Below are positions 26,126-35,231 of a DNA stretch of 36,264 nucleotides, piece by piece. The stretch spans positions 132,322-168,585 of the forward strand of contig MU657212.1 of NCBI GenBank assembly GCA_026770575.1. The letters are read 5' to 3'. The notes below the pieces were generated by a model. The model searched no databases, was not told the origin of the DNA, and saw only the letters and a program-made list of their open reading frames with translations. Position 1 is the first letter of the stretch. The number at the start of each line of letters is the position of its first letter. The translations under genes were made by a program, and so were the position numbers. This DNA is from Pelagophyceae sp. CCMP2097. Lineage: Eukaryota > Sar > Pelagophyceae.

Positions 26126-29100
26126 ATGGCCCCCCGGTATGGGGAGGAGGACGCCGGCGCGAAGCGGAAGAAGAAGAAGAAGCCGGTGCGCAAGTATCGG
26201 CCCACGGTGGCGCGCGGCGGCGAGAGCCCTCCGTCGACGCCGCGGCGGGCCGAGGCTCGACGGGCCGAGGCGCGGTCCGCGGCCGGCGGCGCGGCGGGCG
26301 GCGCGCCGCGGGCCGGCGAGCTGGATGCCTCGTTGACGTACGGCACATCGGCCCGCCCGTGGAGCCAACAGCCCTCGGTCGGCGCCGCGGCGGGCCGCGG
26401 CGCCGCGGCCGGCGCGGGCCCGGCGGCGCCGGCGCGCGGCGCCGGCTTGTTCCTGCGCGCGCTGCACGCGCCGCTGCGGTCGGGCCTCGCCGCGATCGCC
26501 GCCGCGTGCGCATCCGATGCCGCCGCGGGCGACGCGGCCAACCGCGTGGGCGCCGTCGCCGCGGACCTCTGCCAGGTCTGCGAGCGCTACGACGCCGCCT
26601 GGCGCCGCGGCGTCCGGCCCTGGGCCGCGTCTGTCGCGGCGGGCGGCGCGGACGCCGCCGCCACGGCGCTGGGCACGTCTCTCGAAGCGACGCCGCCCGA
26701 CGCCGCGGTGGCGGCGCTGGAGCCCGCGGCGGGCATGGTCTACTCGTGGCTCGGCGCCGCGGTGCACGGTGCCGTGCTGGACCGCGTAGGGACCATCCGC
26801 AGGGCCGAGGCGTCGAGGCTGCTCGTCGAGCGGAAGCGCGCGGTGACGCAGCTCGTCGACGGCGCGGCGCTCGTGGCGTCGAACGGCGGCCGCGCGCTCG
26901 ACGCCTTCGAGGCCGTTGTCCACGCCGCGCTCGACGGCGCCGTCGACGCGTCGGTGGGCGGCGCGCTCGCCGCGGTCGTCGAGCGCTTCGGCGCCGTTTT
27001 CCCGCGCCACGCCCAGGGCGACGCGGCGCCCGGTGCGGCGACGGTGGCCGCCGAGCTCGCGGCGCTCCTCGCGCCCGCGCTCGGCGAGGACGCGCGCCAC
27101 GCCGCCGCCGGCGGCGCGCTGAAAATGTTTTTCGCGGGCCTCGCCGAGTGCCGCGCGCAGCACGTGGCGCAGCTCCGCGAGCAGCCGGGCGCCGACGCGC
27201 CGGCGGACGCCGCGCCGGCGGCCCCCGGCGCGGTGCTGCTCTACGGCCGCGCGCTGGTCCGCGACCCAAACGCGCTCCTCGTTTCGGCGGCGCCGGCGCT
27301 GCTGCGGCGCCTCTCGTCGCCGGACCTCGAAGCGGCGCTGCAACTCGTTGCCGCCGTCGCTCGCGGCCCCGCGGCGCCCGCCGACGACGCCGCGTGGTTC
27401 GCGGCCGCGGCGCGCGCCGCGCCCGTCGCCGCGCGCGTCGCCGCAGAGCGCGGCCTCGCCGATCTCGCCGCGTGCTGCGCCGACATCGCCACCGCAGCCT
27501 GCATCGACGACTCGGGGGCGGCGGCCAAGTACTACCCGGGCGAGATTTCGCGCGTCCACAGCGACGGCACCTTTGACGTCGACTATGACGACGGGGCGAA
27601 AGAGACGCGCGTCGCGGCGGCCCTCGTCAAGCCGCTCGGCGAGAAGGAAACGCGCGTCGACGAGAAGCTGGTCCGTTCCAAGGACGGCGGCTCGAGCGCT
27701 GCCGAGGGCGGCTTCACGGAGGGGGACAAGGTCGAGGCGCGCTACAAGGGAAAGGACAAGTACTATCCTGGACGCGTCGCGCGCGTCCGTATCGAAGGCA
27801 CGATCGACGTCGACTACGACGACGGCGAGACGGAAAAGGGCGTCGCGGCGGACCTTGTCAAGCCGGTCGGCGGCGGCGGCAAGGCCGACGAGCGGAAGCT
27901 CGAGGTCGACGACAAGGTCGAGGCGCGGTACAAGGGCGAGGCCAAGTACTATCCTGGAGTCATCGCGCGCGCCCACATCAACGGCATGTTCGACGTCGAC
28001 TACGATGACGGCAAAAAGGAGAAGCGCGTCGTGGCGGCCCTCGTCAAGCGGCTCGGCGGGGGCAAGGACGACGACTCCCGCCACGACTTGATTGAGCTTC
28101 GCGTCGACGACAGAGTCGAGGCGCGTTTCCGAGGCAAGGCCGACTACCAACCGGGCAAGATTGCCCACGTCAACGCCGACGGTACTTTCGTCGTCAAATA
28201 CGACGACGGCCAAAAGGAGACTCGCGTCGTCGAGGCCCTCATCAAGCCGCTCTGCGGCAAGGTCGACCGGCGCCTCAACGTCGACGACAAGGTCGAGGCG
28301 CGGTACGAGGGAAAGGAAAAGTACTACCCGGGCCGCATCGCGCTCGTCAACGCCGACCGCACGTACGACGTTGACTACGACGGCGGCGAGAAGGAGACGC
28401 GCGTGCCGAATCATTTCGTGCGGCGGCCGGGCGGCGACGAAACGCGCGTCGGGAAGCTGCGCGAGGGCGCCAAGGTAAAAGCGCGGTATCGCGGCAAGTC
28501 CAAGTTTTACCCCGGGCGAATCTCGCGCGACCGCGGCGACGGCACCTTCGACGTCGACTACGACGACGGCGAGAAAGAGACGCGCGTCGTCGCAGAGTTG
28601 ATCACGGCGGTCGGTGGCGACGACTCGTCGCCGCCGCGTGGCCGCTTATCCCAAGGCGCCAGGGTCGAAGCACGGCGCACGCGCTCGGGCCCGCTCGCGC
28701 CCGAGAACCGCGTCGGCGTATTGCTCGAGGCGATCCACGGCGACGCGGACGTCGGAGAAGCGCTGCGGCCTGCGGTGGAAAAGGCGCTGCGAGACGAAGC
28801 GTGCCCCGAAGCGGCAGTCTTCGCCAAGGCGCTCGCGGGCCTCGAATCGGCCGCGGGGCGTTCGGTCGAAGAATCGGCGCGGCGCGCGCGCAACGTCGTC
28901 GGCCTCGAAATCTGGGCGACCAAGTCGGGAGCGTACGTTTCCGCGGCGAGCGGCGCGTCGCCGGCGCCGCGCGCTGCGCGCGTGGGCCGGCGCGCCTTCC
29001 TCGGCGTCGTCGCGGCGACGACGCGCTTCGACTGCGCAAAACTCTTGAACGACGACGCCGCTCTCTGGGCGCCGCGCCAGGCGCTGGACGAGGCGCGCGA

Positions 29101-32100
29101 CCAGGGCGGCCGCTCTCAAGCTTCGCACGACGTCTGCGCGTACCTCCTCGGAGCGTCGTGGCCGCTCGCCACGTCCAACTTCGAGAAGACGCCGGGCAGG
29201 CCGCAGCGCACGATGCGGCGCGCCGAGGGGCACGTGCGAACATGGCTCTGCGACGCCGTCCACGCGCCGCAGTCACCGCCGGCCCCGCGCACGCCGAGGC
29301 ACGTCGACGTTGCGGCGGCGCTGCGCAGCTGCGCCAACCTCGCCGCGGCACTGCGCGGAAAAGTCTTCGCCGACAGCGCGCGCGCCGACGGCAAGAGACG
29401 CGCAAAGGGCCTCGCCAATGCGAGATACGCAGAGTGGCTCGTCGAGCGCCGCGCGGGAAAGTGCCTCGACCGCCTCGAGCGCGCGCGCGCGGCGGCGCGG
29501 GCGGCCGACGAGGCGACGAAAAACGGCGAGGCGACGAACGACGGCGACGCGGCGAACGACGGCGAGGCGGCGCCGACGGACGCCGCCGCCACGGGGGGCG
29601 CGGCGCCGCCGACGCCAAAGGCGGACTCCGACGCCGAGGCGGACGGCGCGCCCGCCGAGGCTCCCGTGTCGACGGACGCCCCTGCGGCAGACGACGACGA
29701 CGACGACGACCCGGCGCAGCTCGGGCTTTATTTAGCTGAAGAGGAGTCCAGGGCGAAGCTCAAAGCCGACGGCGACATTGCGGCGCAGGCGCGCGTGGCG
29801 GTGTCGCTCGACGCCGCCGCGGTCGTCGCGCATGCGGCCGCAAACGGCCTCACCACGCCGACGCTCAAGGTCGCCGCGGCCCTCGCAGCGCGCTTCGGTG
29901 CGCCATGGGCCAAGCTCCAAGCCGCCGCGCCCGGCGCCGCGGCGCACCTCGTGCGCTACGGCGTCCCGCCGCCGACGAGGCGGACGAAGCCGGCCGGCGA
30001 CAACGCGCTCGAGTCCGGGCCGCAGGAGTCCAGGCAGCTCGGGCCGGACTGGGCCAAGATGACGCCGGAGCAAATCGCGGCGGCGGCGCTAGGCGAGGCC
30101 GACGCGGGCGGCGTCTGGTCCGAAGTGCGCCTCGATTCACTCACGACGGCCGACGCGCTGGACGTCGACGCCATCGCCGAACTGGCGGCCAAGGCCGTTT
30201 CAGCCGTCGACCTCGCCGCGCGCGACCTCGCCGCCTGGGACCCGTCGGCCGACGCGCAGGCGGCGCCCCAAAAACGCCACCGCGACGGGGATGCGCCACC
30301 GAGGCCCCCCAGCGCGGCGCGGCGGGCGCGGGCGCTCGTCCGCGCCTTCGACGCCGACGGCGACGCGGCCCTGAGCGCGGCCGAGGTCCAATACGCCTGC
30401 GCCGCGTCGCGCGGAAACGTCTACGACTGGACCGGCGGCTCGGCGGCGTTTGGCGCCGCCGTCTCGCGGGCCATCTGCGGCGCGAAAAAGGTCGACGCCA
30501 GGGCGCTCGCCGCCGCCGCCGCGTTCGGCGCCGACGTCTCGCGCGCCATGAGCGACGCAATCAAGGTCGACACCAAGGCGCTCGTCGCCGCCGCCGCCGC
30601 CGCCGCCGAGGGTGGGCGCGGCTCGAGCCTGTGGCTCCAGTGCGCGCTGCGCGCCGGTTTTTCCCAGGCGGACGCGCCGTCGCTCATCTCGGCGGTGCCG
30701 GCGCCGTCGCTCATCTCGGAGCTGCGGGCACGGGCGCAAAAGGGCGTCTCCTCCGCGGCCGACGTCGCCGCGGCCGTCTCGGCGTCGGGCCTGCGCTGCG
30801 ACGCCGCGCTCCTCTGCGTCCTCGCGGAGCGCTTTTCGTCGCGAAACGGTGACGTGGTCGTCGACGACTTTGTATCGTGGCTCGTGCCGCGCAGCCGGAC
30901 GCTGCTCCTCCGCGTTTCGGCACCAGAGTCCGGGCTGCACCTCGTCTTCGAGGTCGAGGCGTACGCTTCCGTGGCCGCCGTGCGCGCGCGCATCCAGCGG
31001 CGGCTGTTTTGGGAGTCTCACAGAAAGGCGGGCATCTCCACCGTCAGAGTCGGAGCCGCGCCGTCGAGGCTGCACCGCGCCGAGCTCTACCGCGGCGGCG
31101 CGGAAACGCGCGGGAACCCGCTCGACGCCCTCGACGAGACGCCGGCCTTTGCCGCGTTTGCGGACCGCGAGGTGCTGACGTATCTCTCCGCCGCCGACGC
31201 CCATACCGAGGATCCCGCCAACCGGACGTTCAAGGACGAGGCCCGCCTGTTGCAGCTGCGCGAGTCGCAAAAGATATACCAATACGGCGACGAGCGCGAG
31301 CCCCGCAGGTCGCGCAGACTTGCCGTGGACTGGACGCCCAAAGAAGTCGGCGCGTGGCTCCTCGAGCTCGGTCTCCCGAAGCGACTGGCCCGGGCGGCCA
31401 TTTCAGAAAAGGTCGGCGGCGACGCCGTCGTCCTCGGCGCGCGTGGCGAGCTCCGCGAGTCGCTCGGCGTGCCCGAAGCGGCTCGCGGGGCCTTTGACCG
31501 CGCGGCGGCGCAGGTCCGCGACATCGCGCTCCGCAACGTCTGGGCCGCGCGGCCCGTGCGGCAGCCGCATTCGTGGTCCGCCGCCACCGTCGCCGCCTGG
31601 CTCGTGCGCGAGGGCGCCGACGTGGAAGACGGCGGCCTCGTCTCGCACGTCGCACGGACCGTGAAACTCGACGGCGCCGAAATGTTCGGCGGCGGAAACG
31701 GCGCCGTCTGCTCCGCAAACGTCCTGCGGCGGCACCTCGGCGCCTACGCCGACGAGGCCCTCGTGGGCAGGCTGCGCTTCGCGGCCATCAAACTCCGCCT
31801 ATCTCTATACCCGCCACTGGCATTGCCAGAGCCAGAGGCGGAGCAGCCGCCCGTCAAGGTGGCCCCCCGAAAAAAACGGCCCGTCAGGGCGTTCGAGCCG
31901 GAGCCGCAGCTCGAGCCGGAGTCGCGTCCCGCGCCCGAATACGACCGCGTCTTCTCGCGCAGTGTCGTATCGCGCAACTACGACGTTTTGCGGCGCGAGG
32001 CCTTTCCCGGCGGCGCCGGGCGCGGATTTCTCGTCGTCGGCGCGCTCGCCTCGCTCGGATGCCTCGAAGACGACGACGAAGACTTTGGGCGGAGAGTCTT

Positions 32101-32170
32101 CGACGCGTTTGCAGCCCAGCTCGAATCGGACGCAGACGCCGCCCGCGACCCCTTTGAGCCGCTGTGGTAG
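26126..32170 (+). CDS. Giant Tudor-array, EF-hand and SAM-domain protein (2014 residues)
   Basis: One uninterrupted exon, striking among intron-rich neighbours. The ATG at 26126 gives MAPRYGEEDAGAKRKKKKKP, a basic, nuclear-signal-like start. Residues about 90-465 are Ala-rich helical sequence of no known family. Residues about 468-830 hold six Tudor-like modules of the form VDDKVEARYKGKDKYYPGRI, then DGTFDVDYDDGEKETRV. A helical region follows, then an acidic Asp/Glu/Asn stretch, a canonical EF-hand loop (RAFDADGDAALSAAEVQ, about 30343-30393), and a ubiquitin-like or doublecortin-like stretch (LLLRVSAPESGLHLVFEVEA). Next come a SAM-like domain (DWTPKEVGAWLLELGLPKRL, from about 31329) and a second degenerate one (SWSAATVAAWLVREGA). 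The C-terminus is EPEPQLEPE, then LASLGCLEDDDEDFGRRVFD. Probably a chromatin or scaffold protein; overall function unknown. Confidence 0.75.
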   Translation: MAPRYGEEDAGAKRKKKKKPVRKYRPTVARGGESPPSTPRRAEARRAEARSAAGGAAGGAPRAGELDASLTYGTSARPWSQQPSVGAAAGRGAAAGAGPAAPARGAGLFLRALHAPLRSGLAAIAAACASDAAAGDAANRVGAVAADLCQVCERYDAAWRRGVRPWAASVAAGGADAAATALGTSLEATPPDAAVAALEPAAGMVYSWLGAAVHGAVLDRVGTIRRAEASRLLVERKRAVTQLVDGAALVASNGGRALDAFEAVVHAALDGAVDASVGGALAAVVERFGAVFPRHAQGDAAPGAATVAAELAALLAPALGEDARHAAAGGALKMFFAGLAECRAQHVAQLREQPGADAPADAAPAAPGAVLLYGRALVRDPNALLVSAAPALLRRLSSPDLEAALQLVAAVARGPAAPADDAAWFAAAARAAPVAARVAAERGLADLAACCADIATAACIDDSGAAAKYYPGEISRVHSDGTFDVDYDDGAKETRVAAALVKPLGEKETRVDEKLVRSKDGGSSAAEGGFTEGDKVEARYKGKDKYYPGRVARVRIEGTIDVDYDDGETEKGVAADLVKPVGGGGKADERKLEVDDKVEARYKGEAKYYPGVIARAHINGMFDVDYDDGKKEKRVVAALVKRLGGGKDDDSRHDLIELRVDDRVEARFRGKADYQPGKIAHVNADGTFVVKYDDGQKETRVVEALIKPLCGKVDRRLNVDDKVEARYEGKEKYYPGRIALVNADRTYDVDYDGGEKETRVPNHFVRRPGGDETRVGKLREGAKVKARYRGKSKFYPGRISRDRGDGTFDVDYDDGEKETRVVAELITAVGGDDSSPPRGRLSQGARVEARRTRSGPLAPENRVGVLLEAIHGDADVGEALRPAVEKALRDEACPEAAVFAKALAGLESAAGRSVEESARRARNVVGLEIWATKSGAYVSAASGASPAPRAARVGRRAFLGVVAATTRFDCAKLLNDDAALWAPRQALDEARDQGGRSQASHDVCAYLLGASWPLATSNFEKTPGRPQRTMRRAEGHVRTWLCDAVHAPQSPPAPRTPRHVDVAAALRSCANLAAALRGKVFADSARADGKRRAKGLANARYAEWLVERRAGKCLDRLERARAAARAADEATKNGEATNDGDAANDGEAAPTDAAATGGAAPPTPKADSDAEADGAPAEAPVSTDAPAADDDDDDDPAQLGLYLAEEESRAKLKADGDIAAQARVAVSLDAAAVVAHAAANGLTTPTLKVAAALAARFGAPWAKLQAAAPGAAAHLVRYGVPPPTRRTKPAGDNALESGPQESRQLGPDWAKMTPEQIAAAALGEADAGGVWSEVRLDSLTTADALDVDAIAELAAKAVSAVDLAARDLAAWDPSADAQAAPQKRHRDGDAPPRPPSAARRARALVRAFDADGDAALSAAEVQYACAASRGNVYDWTGGSAAFGAAVSRAICGAKKVDARALAAAAAFGADVSRAMSDAIKVDTKALVAAAAAAAEGGRGSSLWLQCALRAGFSQADAPSLISAVPAPSLISELRARAQKGVSSAADVAAAVSASGLRCDAALLCVLAERFSSRNGDVVVDDFVSWLVPRSRTLLLRVSAPESGLHLVFEVEAYASVAAVRARIQRRLFWESHRKAGISTVRVGAAPSRLHRAELYRGGAETRGNPLDALDETPAFAAFADREVLTYLSAADAHTEDPANRTFKDEARLLQLRESQKIYQYGDEREPRRSRRLAVDWTPKEVGAWLLELGLPKRLARAAISEKVGGDAVVLGARGELRESLGVPEAARGAFDRAAAQVRDIALRNVWAARPVRQPHSWSAATVAAWLVREGADVEDGGLVSHVARTVKLDGAEMFGGGNGAVCSANVLRRHLGAYADEALVGRLRFAAIKLRLSLYPPLALPEPEAEQPPVKVAPRKKRPVRAFEPEPQLEPESRPAPEYDRVFSRSVVSRNYDVLRREAFPGGAGRGFLVVGALASLGCLEDDDEDFGRRVFDAFAAQLESDADAARDPFEPLW
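27520..28610 (+). repeat. Six tandem Tudor-like modules in DNA
   Basis: A unit of roughly 170-190 bp encodes a Tudor-like beta barrel (KYYPG-I--V--DGTFDVDYDDG-KETRV). The first copy lacks its VEARYKG start, and the remaining five are complete. The motif KYYPG is KYYPG in three copies after the first, DYQPG in the fourth and KFYPG in the sixth. Linkers vary in length, so the array expanded by module rather than by strict slippage. Confidence 0.72.
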
Positions 32171-32256
32171 CGTCCTTTTGTTACTTTGTAAATCACCCCG
32201 TCTGTTATCGAGCCCCCCCCCTCCCCCGGAAACAATAGCCCTGCGGTATCGGATGG

Positions 32257-32997
32257 TCATCGCTTAGCGGCGTCGGCCTGCTCGACGAGGGCGGTGAAGG
32301 CCTCGAGGGTCTTGACGCAGTCCTGGACGGCGCCGACGAGGAGGAGGCCCGGGTCGACGCGCGTGCCGTCGCCTTCCTTACCCGCGGCCGATGACCGCAG
32401 CGCCGCGTTGACGGCCGCGGGCGGCAGCAGGTAGACAAGGCCCGTCGCCGTCATCACAGTCAGCGCCTGGCCCGAAAGCTGCTCCGAGCCCGGCGGCGCG
32501 AGGCGCGCCGCCGCGGCGCCCTCGACGCGGTCCCACGCCTCGAGCACGGCGGCGAAGGCGCGCTCGCGCTGCCGGGCCTCAGCGTTGGTATTCTCGTTGC
32601 GGTCCTCGGCTAAAATGGCGGCGCCGTCGAGGCGCAGGGACCGCTCGGAGATGCCGCCGCGCGCGAGGTTGTCCAGCAGCGCCGCCGCGTCGCCGAACTC
32701 CACGCTGCGCTGCGACGCGCGCAGCACCGCCGCCGCTTGCAAGATGCGCGCCAGGGCTTGGTCGCGGTCGGGCGCGACGGGCTTGACGTAGACGATGGAG
32801 CCCGTCTCCCAGAACTGGCCTTTTAAGCCCAGCGGGTTCGGGGGCAGCGCCAAGCAGGGGAGGCTCCACGCGCCCAGGCCCGCGACAAACGTCCGGCGAG
32901 CCACGCCCTGCAAAAGAGCGGCGGGCCGCGGACCGGCGAGGCCGAATACGCTGGGGGCCTGCGCCAACGCCAAGAGGATAAAGGACAAGAGGCCCAT
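32257..32997 (-). CDS. Predicted thylakoid-lumen protein, unknown function
   Basis: Single exon, 246 residues from the ATG at 32997. The N-terminus stacks three targeting features: a signal peptide (MGLLSFILLALAQAPSVFG), a short basic transit-like part (LAGPRPAALLQGVA), and a twin-arginine plus hydrophobic segment (RRTFVAGLGAWSLPCLALP). Together these suit a complex plastid followed by Tat export into the thylakoid lumen. The mature part is helical (DQALARILQAAAVLRASQRS; LLLVGAVQDCVKTLEAFTAL) with FWETGSIVYVKPVAPDRD near its start. I do not recognise the family. It is 86 bp from the stop of the Tudor-array gene (convergent). TACAATTGTA lies 111 bp upstream of its ATG. Confidence 0.72.
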   Translation of the reverse strand: MGLLSFILLALAQAPSVFGLAGPRPAALLQGVARRTFVAGLGAWSLPCLALPPNPLGLKGQFWETGSIVYVKPVAPDRDQALARILQAAAVLRASQRSVEFGDAAALLDNLARGGISERSLRLDGAAILAEDRNENTNAEARQRERAFAAVLEAWDRVEGAAAARLAPPGSEQLSGQALTVMTATGLVYLLPPAAVNAALRSSAAGKEGDGTRVDPGLLLVGAVQDCVKTLEAFTALVEQADAAKR

Positions 32998-33093
32998 CCC
33001 ACACACACCCACAAACTCGCTCCTTGGAACCCCCCTCGACTCACGTGGCCCTTCAGGATTTCGCTGAAAGCCTGCAGCTGAGTAGGCCCTACT

Positions 33094-33124
33094 CGAGTCC
33101 CTCGAGCTACAATTGTAGGACTCG
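33094..33124. promoter_or_regulatory. TACAATTGTA inside a longer inverted repeat
   Basis: TACAATTGTA at 33108-33117 is flanked by CGAGTCC (33094-33100) and GGACTCG (33118-33124), a perfect 7-bp outer stem. It lies 97-127 bp upstream of the lumen-protein ATG (minus strand), in a palindrome-rich stretch that also holds CAGCTGCAGCTG. Confidence 0.5.
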
Positions 33125-33380
33125 GACGAGTATTCGAGTCAGCTGCAGCTGCGGCAGGCAGGCTGCGGCCGCGGCCTTCGGGCCGGAGGGCCGGCGGAGC
33201 ACGATATCGCGATGGTGTGCTACCTCCCGGCGGGCTGCCCACCGGCGTGGAGACCGGCGCGCTCTATACCTCCCGGCGCACTCTGGGAGTGCACGCGTAG
33301 ACGGTCCGATACCGACGGCGCATTCCGAATTTCCCCGTCTGCGGTGGTCGAGGGGTCGGGCGGGCGCCGGTCGAGCCTCG
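33125..33380. other. Intergenic, nothing clearly functional
   Basis: About 256 bp between the palindromic element and the methyltransferase stop. It carries repeated CTACCTCCCGGCG / TATACCTCCCGGCG words near 33220-33280; no gene is supported. Confidence 0.35.
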
Positions 33381-34834
33381 TTATTGCGTAAGCGGCCGCA
33401 GCGTGCAGTGGAGCGCATCGTCGTCGAACCAGTCGAAAAAGCCCGGCAGCGCCGCCTCGACGCGGCGCCGCAGCTCTGCCGCGGCGGCGGCGAGGCCCCG
33501 CGTTTCGGCGTCGTCGCCGCGGGCGTCGCGCAGGAACGCGACGACGGACGCGCCCGCCGCGCCAGCCGTGTACCTCGAGGCGCCGCCCGGCCGGTTAAAA
33601 GCGGAGGCCTCCGCGTCGTCCGCCTCTGCCACGGCGTCGACGGCCGCGTCGACGTCTTTCGCGCCGCCGCCGCAGCGCGCGTCGTTTTCACCGCCTCGCA
33701 GTTCGACGCGATGCGCCGAAATTAAGTATTCCAGCGACGGCGCCGCGGAGACGACGACGTTGAGTGCGGCCACGGCCCAGAGCTCGACTTGGAGCAATTC
33801 GCACGACGCGTCGCGGAGCACCCTATGAAGCGCGGCGTAGTCGCTCGGCGAGAGCGCGCGGTCCGAAAACGCGTCGCGGCGCGCCCCGAGCAGGACCGTC
33901 GGCCAGTCGCCGGCCGCCGCTGGAGCAGCCGGGGCTTCGGCGCCGACAAAGCCGTCGAGTTCGACGTCGAGCGCCGCCTTGAGCGCCGCCGCCGCGTCGG
34001 GCCAAGTGCAGAGTTCGATGGCTAAGCCGCCGGCCGCCGCCGCGAAAAAGCGCCGCGCCTTGAGCGCAAAGGGCCGCGCGTCAGCGACGACGGATTGCGC
34101 CTGCCGCCGCCGCGCGATGCGCCAGAGCGTCGCGGGCCCGTCGCGGCGCAGCATCTGGAGCTTCAGGCCCCGACGTCTGCACTCGTTTACGAGGACTGGG
34201 AGCGACTCGTCGAGTTCAAAGCTCGCGGCGAGGAGCATTTCGCCCATGAGCGCGAGGCGCCGTGCCGCCGTGGCGACGAGGGGCGCGACGACGCCCGGGT
34301 CGTAGACAACGTCCGCCGCGACGACCAAGTCGTAGCGCGGCGCCTCGTCAAAAAAACCCTCGGACCAGCGCAGCCGCTCGCATTTCGCGCCGCCCGCCGC
34401 CGCGGGATTCCGAGAGAGCGCAGACTCGACGAGCTTCAAAGTCCCAGGGTCGCGGTCCGTAAACGTCACGCACGCGGCGCCGAGGTGGACGCAGGCGAGG
34501 CCCACAAGGCCGATACCTGGCGCGGGGCCTTTCGTGGAGCCCCCTCTTGGCGGGCCAACGCACCGCAGCCGAGCTCGACGACAGTCTTGCCTTGGACTTC
34601 GACGTTCAGGGCGACGTACTCCGCGAGCTGCTTGGCGGCGGGCCAGACGGAGTGGCCCGACTGGTCCGCCGTCGTCGAGCAGTCCTGGTCTCGCTGGCAG
34701 GCATAGTCGACGCGGAGCACTCCACCGCCGCGCCTTGGGCACTCAAAAGTCTGGAACTCGCTCGGCGCGTGCGAATCGAACATGTACCCAATCGCCGGCT
34801 CGTCGTCCTCGTCGTCGGCAAAGTCGGCCATCAT
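33381..34834 (-). CDS. Family 16-like SAM-dependent methyltransferase with extra C-terminal region
   Basis: Predicted protein methyltransferase of the METTL/Methyltransf_16 type. Two minus-strand exons, 34834-34564 and 34516-33381, with a 47-nt phase-1 intron (donor GTGCGT, acceptor CAG); 468 residues. Splicing falls inside the SAM-binding motif and rebuilds VVELGCGIGLVGLACVHLGA, followed by CVTFTDRD. The motif II/III region reads PRYDLVVAADVVYDPGVVAP. The N-terminus is acidic (MMADFADDEDDEPAIGYMFD) and carries CQRDQDCSTT and GHSVWPAAKQLAEYV, the usual lead-in to motif I. The C-terminal 200 residues are not part of the usual fold; they include LLQVELWAVAALNVVVSAAP and end FDWFDDDALHCTLRPLTQ. 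HCTL fits the HxTL signature of 2H phosphoesterases, but only one such motif is plain. Substrate unknown. Confidence 0.78.
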
Positions 34835-35231
34835 GTGGAATAGCTCCCGAGGGGCGAGCGCCTCCCAAGAGTGAGCGCCGCCTTCGCCCAAAAACGAAAT
34901 CGTCGCCAAAATAAGTTTAAAATTTAATAAGGTTTCTGGAATTATTGAGAACCCGACAAGAAGGGCTAGGAATTACATTACCATAGCGCACCGGAGGTAC
35001 TGCAGACCCCCGGAGGGGGCCTTTGTCTCTATTTCGGGTCTTTTCTAAAGGACAATACCTTTCATTATGCGACACGCAATCAAATCTATTCAATTCAGCG
35101 ACAGGTTCCTACCGCCGCCAAGCTCCCGACACGCCATCCTGCTCCGAATCGACGCACAATCGCATCCTAGGCGTCCTCCGGCAATTCGTTGCCATTATCT
35201 TACTTGAAAAGATTATCCTCCCCTTCGAACT
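34835..35231. other. Intergenic region with AT-rich tract
   Basis: The frame of the methyltransferase stays open to about 34909 but without another ATG. An AT-rich run (about 34908-34945) follows, then CCCCC-GGA-GGGGG (35007-35019), a small perfect hairpin. A plus-strand frame at 35023-35337 runs antisense to the last exon of the next gene and is not convincing. Confidence 0.4.

Noticed and set aside
26111..28414. A 767-codon minus-strand frame opposite the Tudor array, rich in LDLVVD-type repeats
   Set aside because: Its repeats are the mirror of the Tudor modules (VEARYKG, DVDYDDG); only the plus strand gives a known fold.
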